Below, in pieces: positions 7,222 to 14,224 of a DNA stretch of 15,211 bases (position 1 is the first letter of the stretch; the number at the start of each line of letters is the position of its first letter). This DNA comes from CAG-533 sp964589375. Its GTDB lineage: Bacteria; Bacillota_I; Bacilli_A; RF39; UBA660. The stretch spans positions 1 to 15,211 of the forward strand of contig CAZPSA010000029.1 of the NCBI GenBank assembly GCA_964589375.1. Reading direction: 5' to 3'. The translations under genes and the position numbers were made by a program. The notes under the pieces are model-generated. The model had not been told where the DNA came from. It ran no database searches and worked only from the letters and a program-made list of their open reading frames with translations.

Positions 7222-7229
7222 GAGGAAAG

Positions 7230-7760
7230 ATGTTAGAATTTTGGGGTTTTATTTTTATTGCGGTGCTAGGAACACTAGGCCATTTCATATATGAATGGAG
7301 TAATCATAATAAGTATGCGGCTATAATATTTGCGGTAAATGAAAGTACTTGGGAACATATGAAATTAGTGGTTTTTCCATCAATTTTGTGGCTTTTTATT
7401 GAAATTCCTTTTATAGGAACTATGCCTAATTTTATAACGGCAAAATTATCTTCTTTAATAACAATGCTTATTTTAATCCCGTTATTATTTAATATTTATA
7501 AGATGTTTTTTAAAGGACATAGTTTAATTTATAGCATAATTGAGTTTTTAATTTCAATTGCGGTAGGTCAATATTTAGGTTATAAAGTATTAAATGGTGA
7601 AATGGTAGCGCCAGTTTTAAATTATGTTAGTTTAATTATTATAATTTTAATTGTTTCTTATTTCTTGATAGCAACATTAATTCCGGGTAAAAGTGAGATT
7701 TATGTTGATCCAATTTCTCATAAAAAGGGGACTGATGGACATACTCATCATGAACATTAG
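7230..7760 (+). CDS. DUF6512-like integral membrane protein
   Basis: 176 residues with a strong AGGAGG (7220-7225) whose first bases are in the upstream stop codon. There are five or six hydrophobic helices. The conserved block GHFIYEWS (17-24) ... VNESTWEHMK (36-45) and the C-terminal DPISHKKGTDGHTHHEH (160-176) match the small membrane family I recall as DUF6512. The Glu/His in the WEHMK motif and the histidine-rich tail suggest metal contact, but this is inference; the family has no assigned function I can name. Last gene of the apparent GH25-DUF362 operon. After it the sequence is T-rich but has no clear hairpin. Confidence 0.7.
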   Translation: MLEFWGFIFIAVLGTLGHFIYEWSNHNKYAAIIFAVNESTWEHMKLVVFPSILWLFIEIPFIGTMPNFITAKLSSLITMLILIPLLFNIYKMFFKGHSLIYSIIEFLISIAVGQYLGYKVLNGEMVAPVLNYVSLIIIILIVSYFLIATLIPGKSEIYVDPISHKKGTDGHTHHEH

Positions 7761-7770
7761 TTAAAAATCA

Positions 7771-7799
7771 TTTACTTTTGTTTTTTCTTCCTATATAAT
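7771..7799 (+). promoter_or_regulatory. Candidate promoter of the 385-aa protein gene, inside an inverted repeat
   Basis: TTTACT (7771-7776), 17 bp, TATAAT (7794-7799), start predicted near 7807. An 8-bp inverted repeat TCTTCCTA (7786-7793) / TAGGAAGA (7812-7819) flanks the -10 box; the right arm contains the ribosome site AGGAAG. RNA started at this promoter would lack the left arm, while read-through RNA from upstream would have both and could hide the ribosome site. Confidence 0.45.
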
Positions 7800-7825
7800 A
7801 AATAAATCGTTTAGGAAGATGTAAA

Positions 7826-8983
7826 ATGAAAGATTTAACAATAAAGTTTTTAATAGAAAAAGTAAATGGCAAGTGGGATTTATTATTAAAAAGTATTTTA
7901 ACAGGTTTAACACTTGAGGATTGTACTTTAGACAGAAATGTTATTATTGCTGGTTATTTGGCCTATTTAATAGATGAAGATAATTTTGATGAAGAAGAAA
8001 TCAATTTAAAATTTGGCGGAGATATTGCTAGTTTGCTTCTTACGGCTAAAAGAATTAAAGGTGATATATCAATTGAAGAAAGAATTAGACAAAATAACAG
8101 AAATATAATTGGCTTGCCAGATAGAAATAAAGAAGTTTTAAGTGCAAAATTATTAACTTATTTAGAAACAGAAAGAAGTAAGAAAGATAGTTTTGCTGAT
8201 ATTATAGGGACTTTAGCAAAGAAAGAAATGCTTTTTCAGGGAATGGTTAATACTATGGCTGAAGATTTTGAACATCCGTTAATAATTCAGCTTTTAGCTG
8301 CTTTAAATAAATTGTCATGGGAAGATGAAAACCAAGATTTATATTTTGATGGAGGTTATAAAGAAAGTTTACAACAATTAAAAAGAACTATTGTTAGTGG
8401 GAAATCTTATATAGTTGTGCTTTATAATAATAACTTTAAAGGCAAAAAGCTTGATGATATAGTAAGAATGATTTTTACTAGTAAATATTATTTAAAAGTT
8501 AATGAAACAGCAAGTGAATTATCTAAGGAAGAAACGGATATTCTTTCTTTAGTAGAAAAGAATTTACTTCTTAGTGCAGCTTTAAAAGGCAATGTTTTAG
8601 AACAATTAATTGATGATGAAATAGTTGTATTAGGAAATTCTTATTTAATAAGTGTTATGGAATACTTAAGACAACTGGTTAATGAGGGAAAATTAGATAT
8701 TTTAGATTTGATAAGTTTTGTAAAAGCTAATTTTAATCAAATAAGAAGAGGCTTAAATATAGCGTTTATTAATTATGCTTTATTTAATAAGTATGGTTTA
8801 GTAAGTGATGATAGTTTTGAAGAATTACTTAGAAATTGTCAGAAGCTAATTATAGATGACGTTAAAGATGTTGATATAACTAAAATAAATAAAAGAGATG
8901 AGACTGTAATTATAACTGGTATGCTTCTTCCATATATGAGTAAAAAAAGAATTATGAATATTAGAAATAGTTTAAGAGAGTAG
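7826..8983 (+). CDS. Unrecognised 385-aa protein with a degenerate RelA/SpoT-HD-like N-terminus
   Basis: Soluble, mostly helical, no signal peptide or membrane segment. The start ATG follows AGGAAG by 7 nt; a start-stop pair (ATG TAA, 7819-7824) lies just before it. I do not recognise the full-length protein. Residues 34-78 read like the (p)ppGpp hydrolase HD region of RelA/SpoT: DRNVIIAGYLAYLIDED, then EEEINLKFGGDIASLLLTAKRI, where active enzymes have xAxLLHDVxEDT and FGxxVAxLVxGVTKL. The HD pair is replaced by AY. A second landmark, EVLSAKLLTYLET (103-115), lies where KLADRLHNxRT is expected, with its Asp also lost. If the relation is real, the domain is inactive. Residues of about 190-385 show no motif I can name. 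It seems to be transcribed alone and converges with the minus-strand pair, with only 22 nt between the stops. Confidence 0.6.
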   Translation: MKDLTIKFLIEKVNGKWDLLLKSILTGLTLEDCTLDRNVIIAGYLAYLIDEDNFDEEEINLKFGGDIASLLLTAKRIKGDISIEERIRQNNRNIIGLPDRNKEVLSAKLLTYLETERSKKDSFADIIGTLAKKEMLFQGMVNTMAEDFEHPLIIQLLAALNKLSWEDENQDLYFDGGYKESLQQLKRTIVSGKSYIVVLYNNNFKGKKLDDIVRMIFTSKYYLKVNETASELSKEETDILSLVEKNLLLSAALKGNVLEQLIDDEIVVLGNSYLISVMEYLRQLVNEGKLDILDLISFVKANFNQIRRGLNIAFINYALFNKYGLVSDDSFEELLRNCQKLIIDDVKDVDITKINKRDETVIITGMLLPYMSKKRIMNIRNSLRE

Positions 8984-9005
8984 CTATTTTAAATCATAAT
9001 TCTTT

Positions 9006-9263
9006 TTATTTGTGGGTGTTTATATAATAATCTCTTTCTTGAAGCTCTATGATTACTTCATCTAAGGCGTCATCTAAAGTTTCTTCATAAACTTCTTCGG
9101 CGTAATAGATAAGTTCTTTTAGAGAAGAAATACTTTTATAATCGATTTGAAATCTAGTTAAAACTTCAATTTGATAATTAGTTAAATAAAGATGGTCATT
9201 AACTTTAACAAGTTTATATTTATTAAAATCAATATTTTTTAATAATTCATTAATATTTTCCAT
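9006..9263 (-). CDS. Small acidic protein of unknown function (85 aa)
   Basis: 85 residues, soluble, helix-rich and strongly acidic in the second half (residues of about 48-75, EELDD/EEVYEET-type stretches). The segment YLTNYQIEVLTRFQIDY followed by SSLKELIYYAEEV resembles small uncharacterised proteins I associate with gut Bacilli; no function is known to me. Its ATG overlaps the stop of the preceding 52-aa membrane protein (TAATG at 9261-9265 on the minus strand). The nearest ribosome-site-like sequence, GAAGG, is about 15 nt away, so translation is probably coupled to the upstream gene. It ends 22 nt from the convergent gene. Confidence 0.6.
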   Translation of the reverse strand: MENINELLKNIDFNKYKLVKVNDHLYLTNYQIEVLTRFQIDYKSISSLKELIYYAEEVYEETLDDALDEVIIELQERDYYINTHK

Positions 9264-9421
9264 TATAATTTTATAATACCTTCTTTTTGCAAAATAAAAA
9301 AGATAACAAGAATAATTAAAATAATTAAGATTATGAAAAGAGTTATTATACTTTTTTTAGAACCTAATCTTTTGGTTGCGATGGGCTCTTCAATTATTAA
9401 TTTATTTTTAAATTTACTCAT
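9263..9421 (-). CDS. 52-aa single-pass membrane protein, coupled to the 85-aa gene
   Basis: A short gene easily missed by length cut-offs. It begins MSKFKNKLIIEEPIATKRLG, continues with a basic SKKS, has one very hydrophobic helix (about residues 25-44, mostly Ile/Leu/Phe) and ends QKEGIIKL. The positive residues before the helix predict an N-terminus inside the cell. Support: ribosome site GGTGAT 5 nt before the ATG, a consensus promoter TTGAAA-N17-TATAAT upstream at 9444-9472, and a TAA stop overlapping the next ATG (TAATG). The two products may act together, for example as a membrane anchor with a cytosolic partner. Family not recognised. Confidence 0.7.
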   Translation of the reverse strand: MSKFKNKLIIEEPIATKRLGSKKSIITLFIILIILIILVIFFILQKEGIIKL

Positions 9422-9443
9422 ATATAATCACCTTCTAAATAAA

Positions 9444-9472
9444 ATTATATCTTACTTTAAAGCGGGTTTCAA
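9444..9472 (-). promoter_or_regulatory. Promoter of the minus-strand small-gene pair
   Basis: On the minus strand: TTGAAA (plus-strand 9467-9472), exactly 17 bp, TATAAT (9444-9449). Predicted start near 9437, leader about 16 nt carrying GGTGAT. Confidence 0.65.
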
Positions 9473-9520
9473 TTTTTTTGAAATTTAAATAAAGAGCGAG
9501 GTTAATTTTAAAAATAGATG

Positions 9521-9549
9521 TTTAAAGATGTAAATAAATATGATACAAT
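9521..9549 (+). promoter_or_regulatory. Promoter of the three-gene unknown operon
   Basis: TTTAAA (9521-9526), 17 bp, TACAAT (9544-9549) preceded by TG at 9541-9542 (extended -10). Predicted start near 9556; the leader carries AGAGGTGG (9561-9568) before the GTG start at 9575. It is divergent from the minus-strand promoter at 9444-9472. Confidence 0.45.
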
Positions 9550-9574
9550 TACTTAGAATAAGAGGTGGCTTTTT

Positions 9575-11161
9575 GTGAGCGTTATTAGTAATTTTTTAGA
9601 TATATTAACTAAGAATAAGGAAGCAGCAGTAGATCCTATTAATAGTATTGAGTTAAGAAAAAATGATATATTAGAAATTGAAAATATTTTATTTGATTAT
9701 AATAAAAAAATAGATGAAAATAATATTTTAGAGATGCCAGATGAAACAGTAAAAAAAATACTAGAACTTTATAATAGAAATTTAGCTGATGATTTATATA
9801 ATACTTATGAAATAAATAAAAATATAATTGTATCTTTTCTAGAAATAGCTAGGAAGTACGATAAAAATTTTAAAGCGCCACAATATGAAGGGGCAGTAAA
9901 ATGGTTAAAAAGTATAACAGAAGATATTATGGCTTATATTAATAATTTTCAAGAAGATAATGAAGATTATATTAATAACTTAAAAAAGAAAGCAGAATTT
10001 CCTAAAAAGTATTTAAATTATTTTATAGGAGATAAATTGGTTAGTCCAATACTTAATTATAAGGAATTTGAAGAATATATTGATGATACTTTGTTAGATT
10101 TAGCTAAAAAGGTAGATTTGAAGTTTGAAATTGCTAAATTAAATGCATCATTGCTTTTTAAAGAAGAAGATAATAATAATTATAGTCGTTATTTAGATTT
10201 TATTAATAAATGGCAAAATGAAGATATAGAATTATGGAATAAGATAATAAAAGAAGATGCCTCAATTGAGAATTTTAATGAAGTTTATTTAGTATTAAGT
10301 AAAAAATATGATGTATCTGAAGCGAAATTAGTTAATGTTTTAAAGGCAATTTTATTAAAAAAACATATTGATAAGAAAGATGAATTAGGCGTATTAGATA
10401 ATATATTGGATTTAAAAGTTAAAATAAAGGAAGATAATAAAAATATAACAAATGAGGAAGATGCGGTAATTATTAGTCAGGTTGAGGATATATTAAATAA
10501 AGAAAAAAGATTGATAAATAAAGTTAATGAAAAAGAGTTTGATGTGTTTTTAGCCCAAAGTATAGACAGTAATGATGAAAAAGCGATTGGTTATAAGATA
10601 GTATCAGTTTTGACGGCACTTTATACTGAGTGTGAAAAGTTAAAAAATTCCAATGGGTTAAAGATAACTCATGATAACGCTTTAGGAAATATAAGACAGT
10701 ATATTGAAGCTTATGAAGTTTTAAAAAATAATCAAAAGAAACTTTTAAAAGAAAAAAGTAAGATGGTTATTTATTTGACTAATAAAAAAGATGTACCTTA
10801 TATTATAGAAGATGCTAAAAAATATAATGAAAAAGAAAAACAAAGTTTACAAGAATTACTTGATCAAGTTAGGTATAATGATCTTTCAAAAGTGAAATGT
10901 AGTGAAATTTTAGCTAATATTGAGATATATCGATTAAGTGATGAGTGTATTAAGATTGCTTTTGTTAAATTACCAGATGATGGGGTTATGGTATTAAATG
11001 CGACAGTTATTAATAGTGAGGAAAAACCAAGTTCGTTTGTGTTTTCTAATGATGCTAAATTAATTGAAAGTATTATTAATATGGCGAAAGAAACAAAAAA
11101 AATAGAAAAAATATATGATAAACAAAAGAAAATAAGAGAAGAAATTGATAATATTTGTTAG
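9575..11161 (+). CDS. Unknown helical protein with a RelE-like C-terminal region
   Basis: 528 residues, GTG start with a strong AGAGGTGG 6 nt upstream. Residues 1-395 are almost entirely helical and charged, with probable coiled-coil stretches (for example 295-320 and 370-396), and have no signal peptide or membrane helix. From about 397 the character changes to strand-rich: MVIYLTNKKDVPYIIEDAKKY, helix, then IEIYRLSDECIKIAFVKLPDDGVMVLNATVI. The order (strand, PYIxD, helices, ExR-like turn, three strands) is like RelE/ParE-type toxins, but I see no clear catalytic set and rate this as a weak fold guess. The stop TAG (11159-11161) is part of the ribosome site of the next gene, so the two are translated in close succession. 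First gene of a three-gene operon; function unknown. Confidence 0.65.
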   Translation: MSVISNFLDILTKNKEAAVDPINSIELRKNDILEIENILFDYNKKIDENNILEMPDETVKKILELYNRNLADDLYNTYEINKNIIVSFLEIARKYDKNFKAPQYEGAVKWLKSITEDIMAYINNFQEDNEDYINNLKKKAEFPKKYLNYFIGDKLVSPILNYKEFEEYIDDTLLDLAKKVDLKFEIAKLNASLLFKEEDNNNYSRYLDFINKWQNEDIELWNKIIKEDASIENFNEVYLVLSKKYDVSEAKLVNVLKAILLKKHIDKKDELGVLDNILDLKVKIKEDNKNITNEEDAVIISQVEDILNKEKRLINKVNEKEFDVFLAQSIDSNDEKAIGYKIVSVLTALYTECEKLKNSNGLKITHDNALGNIRQYIEAYEVLKNNQKKLLKEKSKMVIYLTNKKDVPYIIEDAKKYNEKEKQSLQELLDQVRYNDLSKVKCSEILANIEIYRLSDECIKIAFVKLPDDGVMVLNATVINSEEKPSSFVFSNDAKLIESIINMAKETKKIEKIYDKQKKIREEIDNIC

Positions 11162-11172
11162 GTGGTGATAGA

Positions 11173-13170
11173 ATGGATAAAGAAATTTTAGTTGGTATTC
11201 TTAAAAGTGAACTAAATTTAGATAAAGATAAAGAAAAATTGCAAAAAGACAATCTTCTAAATATTGCGGAGCTTAAAGATATTGCTTTAAAATGGGAAAA
11301 AGATGAAGATTATGGACATATGTTTATTTTAGACGTTAAAGATGATGATATTTTGGAAATAGTTTCACTTATTGAGGAAGATGATGAGAGAAATAGGATT
11401 AAAGCGGGAATATTCTATATAAAAAAGTTATTGGGAATTAATTCTTTAAAAGAAACAGATATTCCTTTAAGTGATGAACAAGTAAGTATACTAAGAGAAT
11501 TTATAGAGCTTATAAAACGATATATTAATATTAGTGAGTATAAGTTTGGGGTAATAAGTGCTAAGAATAAGAAAGTTAAAAAAAGATTAAAATGGGTATT
11601 GGAAAAATTAAATAGTGATTTATATTTAAATGCAGATGATATTGAAAGTTTAAGAGCATTAAATGTTTCTTTAACGTATTTAGATAAAATAATATCTTTT
11701 GTAAATGAGTATAATCTAGCGATATATAATAAGTCTTGGGAAAAAGATGAGATGGTATTAAATGCGGAAGAACAAGAAGAAAGCCAACTTAATAATGGTC
11801 TGGATTTAAAAATAGAAGAGGAAAGAGTAACTTTAGAAACTGCGGGGATTAATGAAATTGTTGCAAAAGATGAGGAAGAAAAGCCAGATTTAGAACTAAT
11901 TAAAGAAGCTGAACATACTGAAAATGGAAGTGTCGCACAAATAAAAGAAGAAGATAACGAAAAACAGATGGTATTTGATCCATTTATGGCACAAAGTTTT
12001 GAATATGAACCTAAGAGTAGTAGAAAGAAAGAAGAAAATAATAACACAAACTCTAATACAGTAGTTGAGGGGATAACGCTAATTAAAGCAAAATTAAAAG
12101 AAATTGGAATTAACTATGATGAATTATCTGCCTATAATAAAAGTAAAATATTAAGAGATAATAATAATGAAGATATTATAAGTGTAATAGAATATTTAAA
12201 AGATAAAGAATATTTAAAGGATATAAATATAGATGCTTTATGTGTTATTTTGACGGAAAATAATGATAAAACTTTGGCGGCAGCCATTAATTTACTTAAT
12301 AAATACTATAATATAAATGCGATGTTAGCTTCATTAATTAATAGGCTTGCGGGACTTTTTACGAAAAAGGGTTATAGTAATTTGATAAAGATTATTGATA
12401 TTTTAAAGAAAAGAGATAATATTCAAATTGATGAGATTATAAAAGATAATCCTGCTTTACTTGTAATTGATAGTGAAAGATTAAAGGGATTAATTGATAT
12501 AATAAGTCCGTTTAATGTTGATTTGCAAAAAGTTTTGGTTAATTCTTGGATTTTAATTGCGAATGAAAATGATATTTCTAAAAATATTAGTGTTATTTCT
12601 AGTTATGGGATTAATTTAGAGACAAATATAGATGATGAAACAATAATGATTTTAAATAATCCTAATTTGCCATTTATGATTGATCAATTTATTGAGATGG
12701 GAATGACTGGTTATATATTTAGTGATGAAAAGCAGAATTTACGAAAAATAAAATCATTGATTATTAAGCGTTTATTTTATGCTTACAAAAATAATTTAAA
12801 TATTTGGAAAAATCAAGAGGAAAATCCTAAATATGAGAGTATTATTAGAACAAATTATATAATTCTAAATGATGAAGAAATAAAAGAACTTATCAGCAAA
12901 TATTCAAAATTAGAACTATTAGAGGAAGGGTATCGTTTGGCACTTTATTCGGATACAGACGTTGCAAAAGTTAAGAGAAGATGTGAATTTGTGTTTGGAA
13001 ATAAAGTTATATCGAGACTTAAAGTTTATAGTGTACTAGCCTGTTTACTTGATGCGGGAGTTACACTTAATGATGCTTTATTATATGCAGTTTCTTATAA
13101 TTCAATTTTAGAAGATTATGAACTTGAAAAGATGCGAGTTAGCATATTTAATATATTAGGCGGTGAGTAA
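11173..13170 (+). CDS. Large unknown protein with mTERF-like helical repeats
   Basis: 665 residues from ATG 11173, chosen because AGGTGGTGAT (11160-11169) precedes it; an in-frame TTG at 11155 would lie before that site. Three parts are visible. Residues 1-190 are helical and charged. Residues of about 197-297 are low-complexity, very acidic and then Lys/Asn-rich, a likely disordered linker. Residues 300-665 are helical, and between about 365 and 506 repeat every 35 or so residues with the pattern helix - (N/V/I)xIDxxxI(I/L)xxNPxLL(V/A)xxxxxL, for example IQIDEIIKDNPALLVIDSERL and VDLQKVLVNSWILIANENDIS. This resembles mTERF helical repeats, which bind nucleic acid in eukaryotes. A conserved-looking C-terminal block FGNKVISRLKVYSVLACLLDAG (608-629) follows. 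No catalytic motif is seen. The stop abuts the next ATG. Function unknown. Confidence 0.65.
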   Translation: MDKEILVGILKSELNLDKDKEKLQKDNLLNIAELKDIALKWEKDEDYGHMFILDVKDDDILEIVSLIEEDDERNRIKAGIFYIKKLLGINSLKETDIPLSDEQVSILREFIELIKRYINISEYKFGVISAKNKKVKKRLKWVLEKLNSDLYLNADDIESLRALNVSLTYLDKIISFVNEYNLAIYNKSWEKDEMVLNAEEQEESQLNNGLDLKIEEERVTLETAGINEIVAKDEEEKPDLELIKEAEHTENGSVAQIKEEDNEKQMVFDPFMAQSFEYEPKSSRKKEENNNTNSNTVVEGITLIKAKLKEIGINYDELSAYNKSKILRDNNNEDIISVIEYLKDKEYLKDINIDALCVILTENNDKTLAAAINLLNKYYNINAMLASLINRLAGLFTKKGYSNLIKIIDILKKRDNIQIDEIIKDNPALLVIDSERLKGLIDIISPFNVDLQKVLVNSWILIANENDISKNISVISSYGINLETNIDDETIMILNNPNLPFMIDQFIEMGMTGYIFSDEKQNLRKIKSLIIKRLFYAYKNNLNIWKNQEENPKYESIIRTNYIILNDEEIKELISKYSKLELLEEGYRLALYSDTDVAKVKRRCEFVFGNKVISRLKVYSVLACLLDAGVTLNDALLYAVSYNSILEDYELEKMRVSIFNILGGE

Positions 13171-13464
13171 ATGGAATTTTTACAAGAATTTAATATTAGT
13201 AGGGAAAAAATAGAATTATTAAAAAGTGGATTATCATTTGATATGCAGAAAAATCTTGTTAACGCTAAAGAAAATGTAGGTAAAATTATAACTTATTTTA
13301 GGTATATTGGAATTGATGATTTATTTAATTTAATATTATATCGTAGTGATTTGTTTTTGTTAGATGAAAAAATAATAAGACAAAAAATTTCTAAGTATGA
13401 TAGTAGTTTTATTAAATTTGTTATTAATGAAGATGTCCAAAATTTAATAATATTTGATATTTAG
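13171..13464 (+). CDS. Small mTERF-repeat-like protein, third gene of the operon
   Basis: 97 residues. The ATG directly follows the TAA of the previous gene, with GGCGGTGAG as ribosome site inside that gene's end. Residues 36-75 (VGKIITYFRYIGIDDLFNLILYRSD, then FLLDEKIIRQKI) follow the same helix-ID-helix-(L)LxxDExxI pattern as the repeats of the 665-aa protein, so it is probably a detached repeat unit or a paralogue of its C-terminal half. No membrane segment or catalytic motif. It could partner with the large protein by stacking repeats. No clear terminator follows before the heat-shock operator at 13503. Confidence 0.6.
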   Translation: MEFLQEFNISREKIELLKSGLSFDMQKNLVNAKENVGKIITYFRYIGIDDLFNLILYRSDLFLLDEKIIRQKISKYDSSFIKFVINEDVQNLIIFDI

Positions 13465-13502
13465 ACCATAATAATAGAGTATCATTAGAAAATTTAAAAT
13501 AA

Positions 13503-13529
13503 TTAGCACTTACACTTGACAAGTGCTAA
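13503..13529 (+). promoter_or_regulatory. CIRCE-type operator (predicted HrcA site) upstream of hsp20
   Basis: TTAGCACTT-N9-AAGTGCTAA: a perfect 9-bp inverted repeat with a 9-nt spacer. It has the same half-sites as the site before htpG, including the T/A at the inner position where the CIRCE consensus has C/G, and the last five spacer bases (TTGAC) are also shared. It overlaps the -35 box. Confidence 0.92.
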
Positions 13530-13544
13530 AAATGGTGGTATAAC
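13516..13544 (+). promoter_or_regulatory. hsp20 promoter
   Basis: TTGACA (13516-13521), 17 bp, TATAAC (13539-13544) with TG at 13536-13537 (extended -10). It has the same geometry as the htpG promoter. A second TATAAT at 13545-13550 is too far from the -35. Predicted start near 13551; ribosome site AAGGAAGGAT before the ATG. Confidence 0.75.
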
Positions 13545-13571
13545 TATAATTGTGAAAGGAAGGATAGATAT

Positions 13572-13964
13572 ATGAATTTAATCCCAAGAAGTTTTTTCTT
13601 TGATGATGATTTTGATGATTTTTTCTTGAGTAATCCCAAAAGAAATGATATGAAATGTGATATTTACGAGGAAAATAACGAATACCATATTGATATCGAT
13701 GTTCCTGGATTTGAAAAGAAAGATATTAATATCGAAGTTAAAGATGGTTACTTAACTGTAAGTGCAAAAAAAGAGCATGAAGATAAGGAAACTAAGAAAA
13801 ATTACATCAGAAGAGAAAGAAGTTATGGTGTTTATCAAAGGTCTTTTGCTTTAGGAGATGTTGATGTTGACAAGATTGATGCGGAATTTAATCATGGAAC
13901 ATTATCAATAGTAGTTCCTAAACAAGAGAATATTGAACATAAAAAAACAATTGAGATAAAATAA
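13572..13964 (+). CDS. hsp20: Small heat-shock protein, Hsp20/alpha-crystallin family
   Basis: 130 residues, at the short end of the usual 130-160. It is an ATP-independent holdase that binds unfolding proteins and hands them to ATP-dependent chaperones. The short Phe/Asp-rich N-terminus (FFFDDDFDDFF) fits substrate binding and oligomer assembly. The alpha-crystallin domain runs from about 26 to 117: YHIDIDVPGFEKKDINIEV (38-56), the YLTVSAKKE strand, RRERSYGVYQRSFAL (80-94) and the family signature AEFNHGTLSIVVPK (104-117). The C-terminal I-x-I motif used to dock neighbouring dimers is present as IEI (127-129). Strong ribosome site (AAGGAAGGAT) before the ATG. Transcribed alone from a CIRCE-controlled promoter to its own terminator. 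Confidence 0.97.
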   Translation: MNLIPRSFFFDDDFDDFFLSNPKRNDMKCDIYEENNEYHIDIDVPGFEKKDINIEVKDGYLTVSAKKEHEDKETKKNYIRRERSYGVYQRSFALGDVDVDKIDAEFNHGTLSIVVPKQENIEHKKTIEIK

Positions 13965-13965
13965 G

Positions 13966-13990
13966 GTCAGTTTAAACTGGCTTTTCTTTT
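13966..13990 (+). terminator. hsp20 terminator
   Basis: GTCAG (13966-13970) pairs with CTGGC (13977-13981), one G-U pair, around a self-complementary TTTAAA, followed by TTTTCTTTT. It lies directly after the hsp20 stop codon. Confidence 0.75.
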
Positions 13991-14128
13991 GGAGAAGATT
14001 AGAAATTAATAAAAATTTATGTGATACTATTTCGTTTCGGTAAAAATAATTCTTGACATAAAAATTGGAGATTGTGGAAAATTTACTCTGATTTTTGTTT
14101 TGAAAATAAGGTGAATAAGTCAAATATT

Positions 14129-14137
14129 TGATATAAT
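14129..14137 (+). promoter_or_regulatory. Candidate extended -10 promoter for the last gene
   Basis: TGA-TATAAT, an extended -10, 88 bp before the gene at 14225. A second candidate, TGC-TAAACT (14199-14207), is nearer but would start RNA inside the ribosome site. The rest of the gap between 13991 and 14224 shows nothing else I can support; the TTGACA at 14053 lacks a partner -10. Confidence 0.35.
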
Positions 14138-14224
14138 TTAATTGATAAATAAATATTTGGAGAAAAGTGTTAGATTTAAAGAAAAAACGCCTAAAATATG
14201 CTAAACTAATTGTGGTGATGAAAG

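Noticed and set aside
11415..12047. 210-residue minus-strand frame rich in Ser/Phe
   Set aside because: Typical antisense shadow of Lys/Glu-rich coding sequence; lies fully within the 665-aa gene.
14053..14081. Promoter with TTGACA at 14053-14058
   Set aside because: The -10 position at 16-18 bp reads GGAAAA-like sequence; no acceptable partner box.
13905..14123. 72-residue minus-strand frame
   Set aside because: Runs through the hsp20 end and its terminator; no ribosome site, low-complexity Phe/Asn/Tyr-rich product.
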